Program-made: the position numbers and the translations under genes
Assembly: GCF_008642315.1 (NCBI RefSeq)
Contig: NZ_CP029192.1
Coordinates: forward strand, 3,720,001 to 3,784,000
Reading direction: 5' to 3'
Length of the DNA: 64,000 bases
Origin: Streptomyces venezuelae
Lineage (GTDB): Bacteria > Actinomycetota > Actinomycetes > Streptomycetales > Streptomycetaceae
Notes under the pieces: model-generated
Told to the model about the DNA's origin: nothing
What the model saw: only the letters and a program-made list of their open reading frames with translations
Databases searched by the model: none
In this document: positions 9,659 through 18,949 of the stretch, piece by piece
Position numbering within the stretch: the stretch's first letter is position 1
Layout of the letters: each line of letters opens with the position of its first letter

Positions 9659-10495
9659 TCAGCCCAGCGGGTCCGGCGCGGTCGTCACGCCGTACTCCGC
9701 GAGCTTCGCCTTCCCGCAGTCCGGGGCCGTCAGGACGATCGGGCCCTCCTCCGTGAGGGCGATCGAGTGCTCCCAGTGGGAGGACCACGTGCCGTCCGTC
9801 GTGATGACGGTCCAGTCGTCCTCCAGGACCTCCGTCCGCGGGGTGCCGAGGGAGACCATGGGCTCGATGGCGAGGCAGAAGCCGGGGACCAGCTTCGGGC
9901 CCTTGCCGCGGCGGCGCTCGACGTAGTTCAGGAGGTGCGGGTCCATGTGCATCTCGGTGCCGATGCCGTGGCCGCCGTAGTCCTCGACGATCCCGTACTT
10001 GCCGCCGCCCGGCTTCGGCTGCCGGCGGATGTACGTCTCGATGGCGCGGGAGATGTCGACGAGGCGGTTGCCCTGCTTCATCGCGGCGAGCCCGGCCCAC
10101 ATCGACTCCTCGGTCACCCGGGAGAGCTCGATCAGCTCCGGAGCGTGACCCGTGCCCACGAACGCCGTGTAGGCCGCGTCGCCGTGCCAGCCGTCGACGA
10201 TGGCGCCCGCGTCGATGGAGATGATGTCGCCGTCCTTCAGGACGGTCTTGTCGTCCGGGATGCCGTGCACGACGACCTCGTTGACCGAGGTGCAGATCGT
10301 GGCGGGGAATCCGCCGTACCCGAGGAAGTTCGACTTCGCGCCGTGCTCGGCGATCACCTTGCGGGCGACCTCGTCCAGATCCTTCGTGGTGGCGCCGGGC
10401 ACCGCGGCCTCACGGGTCGCGGCGTGAATCGCGGCGACGACAAGGCCCGCCTCACGCATCTTCGCGATCTGCTCGGGGGTCTTGATCTGCACCAT
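9659..10495 (-). CDS. map: Methionine aminopeptidase, type I
   Basis: Removes N-terminal methionine from new proteins; a di-metal enzyme. The 278-residue product has NEVVVHGIPD (His that positions substrate), then metal ligands in DIISIDAGA and GDAAYTAFVG, GGHGIGTEMH, FCLAIEPM and WEHSIAL. ATG start. It follows adk after a strong hairpin, so it may use its own promoter; a TATAC-containing stretch sits between the hairpin and the gene. Confidence 0.96.
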   Translation of the reverse strand: MVQIKTPEQIAKMREAGLVVAAIHAATREAAVPGATTKDLDEVARKVIAEHGAKSNFLGYGGFPATICTSVNEVVVHGIPDDKTVLKDGDIISIDAGAIVDGWHGDAAYTAFVGTGHAPELIELSRVTEESMWAGLAAMKQGNRLVDISRAIETYIRRQPKPGGGKYGIVEDYGGHGIGTEMHMDPHLLNYVERRRGKGPKLVPGFCLAIEPMVSLGTPRTEVLEDDWTVITTDGTWSSHWEHSIALTEEGPIVLTAPDCGKAKLAEYGVTTAPDPLG

Positions 10496-10545
10496 GAGGT
10501 TCCGCTCTCCGTCTTCCGTCCGACAACCGACGTATACAACACTAC

Positions 10546-10575
10546 GGCCGCGGTCCCCCGAGGGGCACCGCGGCC
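10546..10575 (-). terminator. Hairpin between adk and map
   Basis: GGCCGCGGT (10546-10554) and ACCGCGGCC (10567-10575) form a perfect 9-bp stem, extended inward by CCCC/GGGG. It lies just past the adk stop, in the adk-map gap. Confidence 0.75.
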
Positions 10576-10592
10576 GGAAACAGCGTACTGAA

Positions 10593-11246
10593 CTACTTGT
10601 CGCCCTTGAGCGCGTCCATCGCGCGCGCGGTGACCTCGTCCACCTTGCCGAGCGCCGAGATCGTCACGACCAGACCCTGGGTCCGGTAGTAGTCGATGAT
10701 CGGCTCGGTCTGCGTGTGGTAGACCTCGAGGCGCTTGCGGACCGTGTCCTCACTGTCGTCCTCGCGCTGGTAGAGCTCGCCGCCGCAGACGTCGCAGACG
10801 CCCTCGACCTTCGGCTTGCTGTACGTCACGTGGAAGACGTGGCTGGAGTCCTTGCGGCAGATCCGCCGGCCCGCGATCCGCTTGACGACCTCGTCCTCCG
10901 GGACCTCCAGGTCCAGGACGGCGTCGAGCTTCACGTCGTCGGCCTTGAGCGCCACGTCCAGCGCCTCCGCCTGCGACACGTTGCGCGGGAACCCGTCGAG
11001 CAGGAAGCCGTTCTCGGCGTCCGACTGCGCCATGCGGTCCTTCGCCATGCCGATGGTCACCTCGTCGGGGACGAGGTTTCCGGCGTCCATGTACGCCTTC
11101 GCCTGCTTGCCCAGGTCCGTGCCCTGGCTGATGTTGGCACGGAAGAGGTCGCCCGTGGAGATGTGCGGGATCGACAGGTTCTTGGCGAGGAACGCGGCCT
11201 GCGTTCCCTTGCCCGCACCGGGCGGCCCGACGAGGACGATTCGCAT
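10593..11246 (-). CDS. adk: Adenylate kinase
   Basis: Catalyses ATP + AMP to 2 ADP. The 217-residue product starts MRIVLVGPPGAGKGTQAAFL, containing the P-loop. The AMP-binding motif is LDGFPRNVSQAE and the lid starts at RRICRKDSSHVFHVTY. The lid keeps one CxxC pair (VCDVC); the other half is C followed by H five residues later, so it resembles a zinc lid with one substituted ligand. The ATG overlaps the secY stop in TGATG, indicating translational coupling. Confidence 0.97.
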   Translation of the reverse strand: MRIVLVGPPGAGKGTQAAFLAKNLSIPHISTGDLFRANISQGTDLGKQAKAYMDAGNLVPDEVTIGMAKDRMAQSDAENGFLLDGFPRNVSQAEALDVALKADDVKLDAVLDLEVPEDEVVKRIAGRRICRKDSSHVFHVTYSKPKVEGVCDVCGGELYQREDDSEDTVRKRLEVYHTQTEPIIDYYRTQGLVVTISALGKVDEVTARAMDALKGDK

Positions 11247-12559
11247 CAGCGGAGGAACCCTTCGTAATTGCGCTGCTGGAGCTGGCTCTCGATCTGCTTC
11301 ACGGTTTCCAGACCCACACCCACGATGATGAGGATGCTCGTCCCGCCGAACGGGAAGTTCTGGTTCGCCTGGAAGCCCACCAACGCCATCGTCGGCACAA
11401 GAGCGATCAGACCCAAATACAGCGAACCCGGCCAGGTGATCCGGTTGAGTACGTAACTCAGGTACTCAGCGGTCGGACGGCCAGCCCGGATGCCCGGGAT
11501 GAAGCCACCATACTTCTTCATGTTGTCGGCGACTTCCTCGGGGTTGAAGGAGATCGCGACGTAGAAGAAGGCGAAGAAGACGATCAGGATGAAGTACGTG
11601 GCGATGTAAATCGGGTGGTCACCCTTGGTCAGGTTCGCCTCGATCCACGTCTTCCATCCCGAGTTGCCGCCCGCGAACTGAGCCACGAGGGCCGGAATGT
11701 AAAGCAGTGACGAGGCGAAGATCACAGGGATGATGCCCGCCTGGTTGACCTTCAGCGGAATGTACGTCGACGTACCGCCGTAGGACCGGCGACCGATCAT
11801 TCGCTTCGCGTACTGGACCGGAATGCGGCGCTGCGCCTGCTCGACGAAGACCACCAGACCGACCATCACGAGACCGACCGCGATGACGGTGCCGAACTCG
11901 ATCCAGCCGCCCGCCAGGTCACCCTGCTGCTTGATGGCCCACAGGGCGCTCGGGAAGGTCGCGGCGATCGAGATGAACATCAGGATCGACATGCCGTTGC
12001 CGATGCCGCGGTCGGTGATGAGCTCGCCGAGCCACATGACACAGGCCGTACCTGCGGTCATCGTGATGACCATCGTGACGGTGACGAAGATCGACTGGTC
12101 GGGCACGATCTCGCTGGCCACGGGGCAGCCCTGGAAGAGGGTGCCGGTGCGGGCGGTGGCGACGAGGCCGGTGCCCTGGAGGATCGCGAGCGCGATGGTC
12201 AGATAGCGCGTGTACTGCGTGATCTTCGCGGTGCCGGCCTGGCCCTCCTTCTTGAGGGCCTCGAGTCGCGGGATCACCACGGTCAGCAGCTGCAGAATGA
12301 TGCTCGCCGTGATGTACGGCATGATGCCGAGCGCGAAGATCGTGATCTGCAGCAGCGCGCCACCGCTGAACATGTTGACGAGACCGAACAGGCCCTGGTT
12401 CGCATTGGCGTTGTCGATGCAGGTCTGGACGTTCCGGTAGTCGACACCGGGAATCGGCACATGCGTACCCACCCGGTAGATCACGATGATGCCGAGTGTG
12501 AAGAGCAGCTTCTTGCGCAGGTCGGGCGTCTTGAACGCCCGGGCGAACGCGGTGAGCAC
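11246..12559 (-). CDS. secY: Preprotein translocase subunit SecY
   Basis: Forms the protein-conducting channel in the cytoplasmic membrane with SecE (43.1 kb) and SecG. The 437-residue product has about ten transmembrane helices; the first begins LLFTLGIIVIYRVGTHVPIPG, the plug region is GLFGLVNMFSGGAL, and FFAFFYVAISFNPEEVADNM matches the C-terminal cytosolic loop. GTG start with AGGAGG upstream. It has a 224-nt upstream region containing the rplO terminator, so a secY-adk sub-operon promoter is likely. Confidence 0.98.
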   Translation of the reverse strand: MLTAFARAFKTPDLRKKLLFTLGIIVIYRVGTHVPIPGVDYRNVQTCIDNANANQGLFGLVNMFSGGALLQITIFALGIMPYITASIILQLLTVVIPRLEALKKEGQAGTAKITQYTRYLTIALAILQGTGLVATARTGTLFQGCPVASEIVPDQSIFVTVTMVITMTAGTACVMWLGELITDRGIGNGMSILMFISIAATFPSALWAIKQQGDLAGGWIEFGTVIAVGLVMVGLVVFVEQAQRRIPVQYAKRMIGRRSYGGTSTYIPLKVNQAGIIPVIFASSLLYIPALVAQFAGGNSGWKTWIEANLTKGDHPIYIATYFILIVFFAFFYVAISFNPEEVADNMKKYGGFIPGIRAGRPTAEYLSYVLNRITWPGSLYLGLIALVPTMALVGFQANQNFPFGGTSILIIVGVGLETVKQIESQLQQRNYEGFLR

Positions 12560-12714
12560 GGTGCCTCCTGCGACCCCCGCGCGCGTGCGCCAGAGGTGGT
12601 GGTCTGAGGTTCGACGAATACGTATCAGTCAAGAAAACCGTGCGGACAGACCGCACGGAGCTTAGACAGTGCACGCCACCTTACCGGCGACCGTGCCCCC
12701 CTAGGAACGACCAA

Positions 12715-12746
12715 CCGGGGATGCCCCTTTTGTGGGGCATCCCCGG
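12715..12746 (-). terminator. Hairpin terminator between rplO and secY
   Basis: CCGGGGATGCCCC (12715-12727) and GGGGCATCCCCGG (12734-12746) form a perfect 13-bp stem with a 6-nt loop, 38 nt past the rplO stop. It probably ends or attenuates the spc operon before secY. Confidence 0.85.
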
Positions 12747-12783
12747 CTGGGAATCGCTCATGTCATCGACACGTCTGGATGAA

Positions 12784-13239
12784 TCAGACGAGCTCGGTGA
12801 CGGTACCGCCGGCGGCGGTGATCTTCTCCTTGGCGGAGCCGGAGACGGCGTCGACCGTCACCTGCAGCGCCACGGTGACCTCACCCTGGCCGAGCACCTT
12901 GACGAGGCTGTTCTTGCGAACGGCACCCTTGGCGACGAGACCCTCGACGGTGACCTCGCCACCCTCCGGGTACAGCGCGCTCAGCTTGTCGAGGTTCACG
13001 ACCTGGAACTCGGTCTTGAACGGGTTCTTGAAGCCCTTGAGCTTCGGGAGACGCATGTGGAGGGGCATCTGGCCACCCTCGAAGCGCTCCGGAACCTGGT
13101 AACGGGCCTTGGTGCCCTTGGTACCACGACCAGCGGTCTTACCCTTGGACGCCTCACCACGACCCACACGGGTCTTGGCGGTCTTGGCGCCCGGGGCGGG
13201 CCGGAGGTTGTGGACCTTCAGCGGGTTCTGCTCCGCCAT
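12784..13239 (-). CDS. rplO: 50S ribosomal protein L15
   Basis: Large-subunit assembly protein. The 151-residue product starts [19 protein letters not shown] and has the Gly-rich [18 protein letters not shown] region that contacts 23S rRNA. The upstream-extended frame is rejected because this ATG gives the family N-terminus. Its start is one nucleotide after the rpmD stop, with GAGG just upstream inside rpmD, so the two are translationally coupled. Confidence 0.97.
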   Translation of the reverse strand: MAEQNPLKVHNLRPAPGAKTAKTRVGRGEASKGKTAGRGTKGTKARYQVPERFEGGQMPLHMRLPKLKGFKNPFKTEFQVVNLDKLSALYPEGGEVTVEGLVAKGAVRKNSLVKVLGQGEVTVALQVTVDAVSGSAKEKITAAGGTVTELV

Positions 13240-13240
13240 G

Positions 13241-13423
13241 TCAGTCGACCTCCTCAACCGTCACGAGGTGGCGGACGGTGTGCACCATTCCGCGGAACTC
13301 GGGGCGGTCCTCCTTGACGACCTGCGTGTTGATGCCCTTGAGACCAAGGGAACGCAGGGTGTCGCGGTGGTTCTGCTTGCTGCCGATGTACGACTTCGTC
13401 TGCGTGATCTTGAGCTGTGCCAT
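13241..13423 (-). CDS. rpmD: 50S ribosomal protein L30
   Basis: A 60-residue large-subunit protein: [20 protein letters not shown] and so on, ending [13 protein letters not shown]. The ATG overlaps the rpsE stop codon in TAATG, which fixes the start; longer in-frame extensions overlap rpsE and are rejected. It sits between rpsE and rplO in the spc operon. Confidence 0.97.
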   Translation of the reverse strand: MAQLKITQTKSYIGSKQNHRDTLRSLGLKGINTQVVKEDRPEFRGMVHTVRHLVTVEEVD

Positions 13424-14028
13424 TACGCACCCGCTCCCGCACGCGCACGAAGCAGAGCCGCGGGGGCGACGTCCTCGAGGGGCAGACCACGGCGAGCCGC
13501 GATCTCCTCGGGACGCTGCAGGCCCTTGAGGGCCGCCACGGTCGCGTGCACGATGTTGATCGCGTTGTCGGAGCCCAGGGACTTCGACAGGATGTCGTGC
13601 ACGCCGGCGCACTCGAGCACGGCACGCACCGGGCCACCGGCGATAACACCGGTACCGGGGGAAGCAGGCTTGAGCAGGACGACGCCCGCGGCCTTCTCGC
13701 CCTGGATCGGGTGCGGGATGGTGCCCTGGATACGGGGGACCTTGAAGAAGTGCTTCTTGGCCTCCTCAACACCCTTGGCGATGGCGGCCGGCACCTCCTT
13801 GGCCTTGCCGTAACCGACACCCACGGTGCCGTCACCGTCGCCCACTACGACGAGCGCAGTGAAGCTGAAGCGACGACCACCCTTCACAACCTTGGCGACG
13901 CGGTTGATCGCGACAACGCGCTCAACGTACGCGGTCTTCTCGGCGGCGGCGTTGCCACCGTCGCGACCCTTCCGGTCCCGCCGCTCGCCGCCACCGGCAC
14001 CGCCACCGCGGCGCTGGGGTCCAGCCAT
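13423..14028 (-). CDS. rpsE: 30S ribosomal protein S5
   Basis: Small-subunit protein at the mRNA entry, with roles in decoding accuracy. The 201-residue product has a Gly/Arg-rich N-terminal extension ([20 protein letters not shown]), then [19 protein letters not shown] and [22 protein letters not shown] core motifs. The extension is longer than in E. coli and usual for actinobacteria. Its stop overlaps the rpmD ATG. Confidence 0.98.
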   Translation of the reverse strand: MAGPQRRGGGAGGGERRDRKGRDGGNAAAEKTAYVERVVAINRVAKVVKGGRRFSFTALVVVGDGDGTVGVGYGKAKEVPAAIAKGVEEAKKHFFKVPRIQGTIPHPIQGEKAAGVVLLKPASPGTGVIAGGPVRAVLECAGVHDILSKSLGSDNAINIVHATVAALKGLQRPEEIAARRGLPLEDVAPAALLRARAGAGA

Positions 14029-14069
14029 TGGAATTACCTCTCTCTGTTTCCGCTAGCTACGGAACCGAC

Positions 14070-14453
14070 TCAGAACTTGAGTCCGGCTTCGCGGGCGGCG
14101 TCCGCCAGGGCGGCGATGCGCCCGGCGTACTGGTTACCACCACGGTCGAACACGACAGTCTCGACACCGGCGGCCTTGGCGCGCTCGGCGACCAGGGCGC
14201 CGACCGACTTGGCGGCCGCGGACTTGTCGCCCTCGGCGCCGCGGATCGTGGTGTCCAGGGTCGACGCCGACGCAAGGGTGTGACCCTTGATGTCGTCGAT
14301 GACCTGGGCCACGATGTGGCGGTTCGAGCGCGTCACGACCAGGCGAGGACGCTCAGCCGTACCCGAGATGTGCTTACGGATGCGGATGTGACGACGCTTG
14401 ATGGCAGCACGCTTGTAAGCGTCGCCCTTAGCAATCTTGACACCGTATGCCAT
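14070..14453 (-). CDS. rplR: 50S ribosomal protein L18
   Basis: 5S rRNA-binding protein of the central protuberance. The 127-residue product has [20 protein letters not shown] near the start and ends [13 protein letters not shown], both family signatures. ATG start three nucleotides after the rplF stop. It precedes rpsE by 41 nt. Confidence 0.98.
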   Translation of the reverse strand: MAYGVKIAKGDAYKRAAIKRRHIRIRKHISGTAERPRLVVTRSNRHIVAQVIDDIKGHTLASASTLDTTIRGAEGDKSAAAKSVGALVAERAKAAGVETVVFDRGGNQYAGRIAALADAAREAGLKF

Positions 14454-14456
14454 GGC

Positions 14457-14996
14457 TTACTTACCCGCCTTTCCGACCTTGCGGCGGATGACTTCGCCTT
14501 CGTACTTGACGCCCTTGGCCTTGTACGGGTCGGGCTTGCGCAGCTTGCGGATGTTGGCCGCAACCTCGCCGACCTTCTGCTTGTCGATGCCCTCGACCGA
14601 GAACTTGGTCGCCGATTCGACCTTGAAGGAGATGCCCTCGGGCGCCTCGATCAGGATCGGGTGGCTGTAGCCGAGCGAGAACTCCAGGTTGGAGCCCTTC
14701 GCCAGGACGCGGTAACCGACACCGCTGATTTCGAGCTTCTTCACGTAACCCTGGGTCACGCCGGTGATCATGTTCGCCACCAGCGTGCGGGACAGGCCGT
14801 GGAGGGCCTTGTTCTGACGCTCGTCGTTCGGGCGGGTGACGTTCAGGACGCCGTCCTCACCCTTAGCGATCTCGATCGGCGCGACGATGGTGTGGCTCAG
14901 GGCACCCTTGGGGCCCTTGACCGCGACCGTCTGGCCGTCGATGGTGACGTCCACGCCGGCGGGAACCGTGATGGGGAGCTTGCCAATACGCGACAT
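14457..14996 (-). CDS. rplF: 50S ribosomal protein L6
   Basis: Large-subunit protein near the factor-binding site. The 179-residue product has two repeated alpha/beta domains; [15 protein letters not shown] opens the first, and the C-terminal signature is [23 protein letters not shown] start with GGAGGAAT upstream. It lies 21 nt after rpsH. Confidence 0.98.
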   Translation of the reverse strand: MSRIGKLPITVPAGVDVTIDGQTVAVKGPKGALSHTIVAPIEIAKGEDGVLNVTRPNDERQNKALHGLSRTLVANMITGVTQGYVKKLEISGVGYRVLAKGSNLEFSLGYSHPILIEAPEGISFKVESATKFSVEGIDKQKVGEVAANIRKLRKPDPYKAKGVKYEGEVIRRKVGKAGK

Positions 14997-15017
14997 TAGC
15001 TATTCCTCCGTTCCCGA

Positions 15018-15416
15018 CTACCAGACGTAGGCGAGGACTTCCCCACCTACGCCCTTCTTGCCTGCCTGCTGGCCGGTCAGGAGACCGTGCGACGTGGAGA
15101 TGATCGCCACGCCGAGGCCGCCGAGGACCTTCGGCAGGTTGGTGGACTTCGCGTAAACCCGGAGACCGGGCTTGGAGATCCGCTTGATGCCCGCAATGGA
15201 GCGCTCACGGTTCGGGCCGAACTTCAGCTCGAGAACGAGGTTCTTGCCGACCTCGGCGTCCTCGACCTTCCAGCCCGTGATGAAGCCCTCCTGCTGGAGG
15301 ATCTCCGCGATGTGAGACTTGATCTTGCTGTGCGGCATCGCCACGGTGTCGTGGTACGCCGAGTTCGCGTTACGCAGACGAGTCAGCATGTCCGCGATCG
15401 GATCAGTCATGGTCAT
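15018..15416 (-). CDS. rpsH: 30S ribosomal protein S8
   Basis: Primary 16S rRNA-binding protein and, in E. coli, the translational repressor of the spc operon. The 132-residue product starts [18 protein letters not shown] and has the C-terminal [23 protein letters not shown]-binding block. A second ATG two codons in (15410) is equally possible. It is preceded by an unusual 221-nt spacer with a strong secondary structure. Confidence 0.97.
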   Translation of the reverse strand: MTMTDPIADMLTRLRNANSAYHDTVAMPHSKIKSHIAEILQQEGFITGWKVEDAEVGKNLVLELKFGPNRERSIAGIKRISKPGLRVYAKSTNLPKVLGGLGVAIISTSHGLLTGQQAGKKGVGGEVLAYVW

Positions 15417-15514
15417 GAATTGGCCTTCGGCCTCTCTCGCCGGGGTTTCCTATCTGCGCCATCCCTCTCCCCACTCAGAGGCGGGACGGGTGCGGCGCGG
15501 GGACCTACGGCGTA

Positions 15515-15595
15515 GTAAGTCGGTCAGGGCGGCAGACGCCCAACCCTCCTAGCCTAAGCCATCTGGAGGAGGGCGGCTGCCAGCCCTTTACTTAC
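15515..15595 (-). promoter_or_regulatory. Long structured RNA element in the rpsZ-rpsH spacer
   Basis: Nested inverted repeats lie one inside the next: GTAAGT (15515-15520) with ACTTAC (15590-15595), AGGGC (15526-15530) with GCCCT (15583-15587), GGCAG (15531-15535) with CTGCC (15577-15581), and CCTCCT (15545-15550) with AGGAGG (15567-15572). Together they make an imperfect hairpin of about 81 nt in the polycistronic message. It could be a processing site, an attenuator or a protein-binding site such as for S8; the sequence does not say which. A weak hairpin followed by TTTTT lies between it and rpsZ. Confidence 0.6.
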
Positions 15596-15637
15596 CGAGA
15601 GATCCAGGAGTCCCAAAAACCTTCGAAAAGGTGGGGA

Positions 15638-15823
15638 CTACCAGGAGCTCTTGGTCACGCCCGGCAGCTCGCCACGGTGAGCCATCTCACGAAGGCACAC
15701 GCGGCAGAGGCCGAACTTGCGGTAGACGGAGTGCGGACGGCCGCAGCGCTGGCAGCGGGTGTACGCACGCACACCGAACTTGGGCTTACGAGCAGCCTTG
15801 GCAATCAGAGCCTTCTTCGCCAT
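15638..15823 (-). CDS. rpsZ: 30S ribosomal protein S14, type Z (zinc-binding)
   Basis: A 61-residue short S14 with two CxxC pairs ([10 protein letters not shown] and GLCRVCLRE), the zinc-binding form. It starts [20 protein letters not shown] and ends GVTKSSW. ATG start, five nucleotides after the rplE stop. Streptomyces usually have a second, zinc-free S14 elsewhere under Zur control; none is present in this window. Confidence 0.97.
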   Translation of the reverse strand: MAKKALIAKAARKPKFGVRAYTRCQRCGRPHSVYRKFGLCRVCLREMAHRGELPGVTKSSW

Positions 15824-15828
15824 CTCGC

Positions 15829-16386
15829 TTACGCCTCCTTGAACGGGAAGCCGAGGTGACGAAGGAGCGCACGGCCCTCAGCGTCGTTGGTCGCCGTGGT
15901 CACCACGGTGATGTCCATACCCCGGACGCGGTCGATCTTGTCCTGGTCGATCTCGTGGAACATGACCTGCTCCGTGAGACCGAAGGTGTAGTTGCCACGG
16001 CCGTCGAACTGCTTGGGGGACAGACCACGGAAGTCGCGGATGCGCGGCAGCGCGAGCGACAGGGTGCGGTCCAGGAACTCCCACATGCGGTCGCCACGGA
16101 GCGTGACGTGGCAGCCGATCGGCTGGCCCTCGCGCAGCTTGAACTGCGCGATGGACTTCCGGGCCTTCGTCACGGCCGGCTTCTGACCGGTGATCGTGGT
16201 GAGGTCGCGGATGGCGCCGTCGATCAGCTTCGAGTCACGGGCGGCGTCGCCGACACCCATGTTGACCACGATCTTGACCAGGCCGGGGATCTGCATGACG
16301 TTCTCGTACGAGAACTCCTCACGCAGCTTGCCCGTGATCTCCTCGCGGTACTTCGTCTTGAGACGCGGAGTGGTGGTGGTCGTCAT
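15829..16386 (-). CDS. rplE: 50S ribosomal protein L5
   Basis: 5S rRNA-binding protein that contacts P-site tRNA. The 185-residue product contains [20 protein letters not shown] and, near the C-terminus, [20 protein letters not shown], both typical. The ATG overlaps the rplX stop in TGATG, so translation is coupled. Confidence 0.98.
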   Translation of the reverse strand: MTTTTTPRLKTKYREEITGKLREEFSYENVMQIPGLVKIVVNMGVGDAARDSKLIDGAIRDLTTITGQKPAVTKARKSIAQFKLREGQPIGCHVTLRGDRMWEFLDRTLSLALPRIRDFRGLSPKQFDGRGNYTFGLTEQVMFHEIDQDKIDRVRGMDITVVTTATNDAEGRALLRHLGFPFKEA

Positions 16387-16709
16387 CAGATGTCCTCACC
16401 CGTCCGCTTGGCAACGCGGATCTTGTTGCCCTCGTCGTCGAAGCGGTAACCGACGCGCGTGACGACCTTGTTGCCGTCCTTCTCCACGACCAGCTGGACG
16501 TTGGAGACGTGGACGGGGGCCTCGGTGGTCACGATGCCGCCGGCCTGCGAGCCGCTGGCGGTCGGGCCGGCCTTCGTGTGCTTCTTGACCCGGTTGACAC
16601 CCTCGACCAGGACGCGCTCGTCGCGCGGGTAAGCGGCAATGACCTTGCCCTGCTTGCCCTTGTCCTTACCGGTGATGACCTGGACCAGGTCGCCCTTCTT
16701 GATCTTCAT
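16386..16709 (-). CDS. rplX: 50S ribosomal protein L24
   Basis: Assembly-initiating large-subunit protein. The 107-residue product starts [20 protein letters not shown], a KOW motif, followed by [19 protein letters not shown] start two nucleotides after the rplN stop; its own stop overlaps rplE. Confidence 0.98.
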   Translation of the reverse strand: MKIKKGDLVQVITGKDKGKQGKVIAAYPRDERVLVEGVNRVKKHTKAGPTASGSQAGGIVTTEAPVHVSNVQLVVEKDGNKVVTRVGYRFDDEGNKIRVAKRTGEDI

Positions 16710-16711
16710 GC

Positions 16712-17080
16712 TTACAGCACCTCCGGCGCGAGCGAGATGATCTTCATGAACTTCTTCTCGCGCAGCTCACGGCCGACGGGGCCGAAGATACGGGTGCCGC
16801 GAGGGTCGCCGTCGTTCTTCAGAATGACGGCGGCGTTCTCGTCGAAGCGGATGTACGAGCCGTCCGGACGGCGGCGCTCCTTGACGGTGCGAACGATGAC
16901 CGCCTTGACGACGTCACCCTTCTTCACGTTGCCACCGGGGATCGCGTCCTTCACGGTGGCGACGATGACGTCACCGATGCCCGCGTAGCGGCGACCCGAG
17001 CCACCGAGAACACGGATGGTGAGAATTTCCTTCGCACCCGTGTTGTCGGCGACGCGCAGTCGCGACTCCTGCTGGATCAC
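16712..17080 (-). CDS. rplN: 50S ribosomal protein L14
   Basis: Large-subunit interface protein that contacts 16S rRNA. The 122-residue product starts [19 protein letters not shown] and ends [11 protein letters not shown], both diagnostic. GTG start with AGGAGAT upstream. It is separated from rpsQ by 99 nt that hold two strong hairpins. Confidence 0.98.
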   Translation of the reverse strand: MIQQESRLRVADNTGAKEILTIRVLGGSGRRYAGIGDVIVATVKDAIPGGNVKKGDVVKAVIVRTVKERRRPDGSYIRFDENAAVILKNDGDPRGTRIFGPVGRELREKKFMKIISLAPEVL

Positions 17081-17108
17081 GTCTATCTCCTGTTTGTCTG
17101 CCGGTTCC

Positions 17109-17177
17109 CCCGGGGCAGTTCAGCGAACTGCCCCGGGAGCCTGGCGGAACGAACTCCGAGGGGGGTGCCCCTCGGAG
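17109..17177 (-). promoter_or_regulatory. Two tandem hairpins between rpsQ and rplN
   Basis: First: CCCGGGGCAGTTC (17109-17121) with GAACTGCCCCGGG (17125-17137), perfect 13 bp with a 3-nt loop. Second: CTCCGAGGGG (17154-17163) with CCCCTCGGAG (17168-17177), perfect 10 bp with a 4-nt loop. Neither is followed by a T run, so processing, mRNA stabilisation or partial attenuation is more likely than full termination. Confidence 0.7.
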
Positions 17178-17179
17178 AA

Positions 17180-17467
17180 TTACTTGGCCTTCTCGAGGAT
17201 CTCGACGATGCGCCAGCGCTTGGTGGCGGACAGCGGACGCGTCTCCATCAGGAGGACGCGGTCGCCGACGCCGGCAGCGTTCTGCTCGTCGTGCGCCTTG
17301 AGCTTGTTCGTACGGCGGATGACCTTGCCGTACAGCGCGTGCGTCACGCGGTCCTCGACAGCGACGACGACGGTCTTGTCCATCTTGTCGCTGACGACCA
17401 GACCCTGACGGGTCTTGCGGAAGCCGCGCGCGGCCTTCGTCTCTTCAGTCACGTTGCTCTCGCTCAT
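17180..17467 (-). CDS. rpsQ: 30S ribosomal protein S17
   Basis: Primary 16S rRNA-binding OB-fold protein. The 95-residue product has [20 protein letters not shown] and [13 protein letters not shown], both typical. The ATG overlaps the rpmC stop (TGATG). The N-terminus [16 protein letters not shown] is a short extension usual in Streptomyces. Confidence 0.97.
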   Translation of the reverse strand: MSESNVTEETKAARGFRKTRQGLVVSDKMDKTVVVAVEDRVTHALYGKVIRRTNKLKAHDEQNAAGVGDRVLLMETRPLSATKRWRIVEILEKAK

Positions 17468-17691
17468 CAGGCGCTCTCCACCGTCTCGATGCCCAGCTCG
17501 CGCTCACGCATGAGGGTGTAGATCCGCGCGATGTCCTTACGGACGGCCTTGAGCCGGCCGTGGTTCTCGAGCTGGCCCGTCGCCGCCTGGAAGCGGAGGT
17601 TGAACAGCTCTTCCTTGGCCTCGCGAAGCTTGTTGACAAGCTCCTCGTTGCCCAGCTCGCGCAGCTCGGACGCCTTGGTACCGGCCGACAT
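17467..17691 (-). CDS. rpmC: 50S ribosomal protein L29
   Basis: A 74-residue two-helix protein at the tunnel exit where trigger factor and SRP dock. It contains [20 protein letters not shown], the family core. The start region reads GTGATG over the rplP stop TGA; ATG at 17691 gives TGATG coupling, and GTG at 17694 would add one residue. Confidence 0.96.
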   Translation of the reverse strand: MSAGTKASELRELGNEELVNKLREAKEELFNLRFQAATGQLENHGRLKAVRKDIARIYTLMRERELGIETVESA

Positions 17692-18110
17692 CACGACTCA
17701 CCTGCCTCGCGCCGGACGATGCGGCACTTCATCGGAAGCTTGTGAGCAGCGCGGGTGAGCGCCTCACGAGCAATCTTCTCGTTCGGGTACGACAGCTCGA
17801 ACATCACGCGTCCGGGCTTGACGTTGGCGATCCACCACTCCGGAGAACCCTTACCGGAACCCATGCGGGTCTCGGCAGGCTTCTTGGTGAGGGGGCGGTC
17901 CGGGTAGATGTTGATCCAGACCTTGCCACCGCGCTTGATGTGACGCGTCATGGCGATACGAGCGGCCTCGATCTGACGGTTCGTCACGTACGCCGGGGTC
18001 AGCGCCTGGATGCCGTACTCGCCGAACGCAACCTGCGTGCCACCCTTGGACATACCGCTGCGCTTCGGGTGGTGCTGCTTGCGGTGCTTGACCCTACGGG
18101 GGATCAGCAT
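17691..18110 (-). CDS. rplP: 50S ribosomal protein L16
   Basis: Large-subunit protein near the A-site and 5S rRNA. The 139-residue product begins [20 protein letters not shown] and contains [20 protein letters not shown], both family signatures. ATG start five nucleotides after the rpsC stop. Confidence 0.98.
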   Translation of the reverse strand: MLIPRRVKHRKQHHPKRSGMSKGGTQVAFGEYGIQALTPAYVTNRQIEAARIAMTRHIKRGGKVWINIYPDRPLTKKPAETRMGSGKGSPEWWIANVKPGRVMFELSYPNEKIAREALTRAAHKLPMKCRIVRREAGES

Positions 18111-18115
18111 TTCGG

Positions 18116-18949
18116 TCAGGCCTCCGTTCCGGTGCTCTCAGCAGCCGGAGCAGCGGCGGGCGCCTCGGCCTTGGGGGCCTCGGCGGCCGGAGCCGACTGC
18201 TGCGGCTTGCGACCGCGGCCGCCACGCTCGCCACCACGGCCACCGCGGGCCGGGCGGTCGTTGCCACCACGGGCCGGGCGGTTGCCGGCGCGGGCAGCGG
18301 CGTTCTCGGCGCGGACCTCGGCGATGTTCTTGACGTCGCCCTTGTAGATCCAGACCTTCACACCGATGCGGCCGAAGGTCGTCTTGGCCTCGAAGAAGCC
18401 GTAGTCCACGTTGGCGCGGAGCGTGTGCAGGGGCACACGGCCCTCGCGGTAGAACTCCGAGCGCGACATCTCGGCGCCACCGAGGCGGCCACCACACTGG
18501 ATCTTGATGCCCTTGGCGCCCGCCTTCATCGCCGACTGCATGCTCTTACGCATGGCGCGACGGAAGGAGACGCGGGAGGACAGCTGCTCCGCGACGGCCT
18601 GGGCCACGAGCTGAGCGTCGACCTCGGGGTTCTTGACCTCGAGGATGTTCAGCTGGACCTGCTTGCCCGTGAGCTTCTCGAGGTCACCGCGGATGCGGTC
18701 GGCCTCGGCGCCACGACGGCCGATGACGATGCCGGGACGAGCGGTGTGGATGTCCACACGCACGCGGTCACGGGTGCGCTCGATCTCAACCTTCGAGATG
18801 CCGGCGCGCTCCATGCCGGACGTCATCATCCGACGGATGGCGACGTCTTCCTTGACGTAGTCCTTGTACAGCTTGTCGGCATACCAACGCGACTTGAAGT
18901 CGGTCGTGACACCGAGCCGGAACCCGTGCGGGTTTACCTTCTGGCCCAT
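18116..18949 (-). CDS. rpsC: 30S ribosomal protein S3
   Basis: mRNA-entry protein with helicase activity. The 277-residue product begins [20 protein letters not shown], has a KH domain around [20 protein letters not shown] and the C-terminal domain [21 protein letters not shown] long Gly/Arg then Ala/Glu-rich tail from about residue 220 ([20 protein letters not shown]) is characteristic of actinobacteria. The ATG overlaps the rplV stop (TAATG). Confidence 0.98.
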   Translation of the reverse strand: MGQKVNPHGFRLGVTTDFKSRWYADKLYKDYVKEDVAIRRMMTSGMERAGISKVEIERTRDRVRVDIHTARPGIVIGRRGAEADRIRGDLEKLTGKQVQLNILEVKNPEVDAQLVAQAVAEQLSSRVSFRRAMRKSMQSAMKAGAKGIKIQCGGRLGGAEMSRSEFYREGRVPLHTLRANVDYGFFEAKTTFGRIGVKVWIYKGDVKNIAEVRAENAAARAGNRPARGGNDRPARGGRGGERGGRGRKPQQSAPAAEAPKAEAPAAAPAAESTGTEA

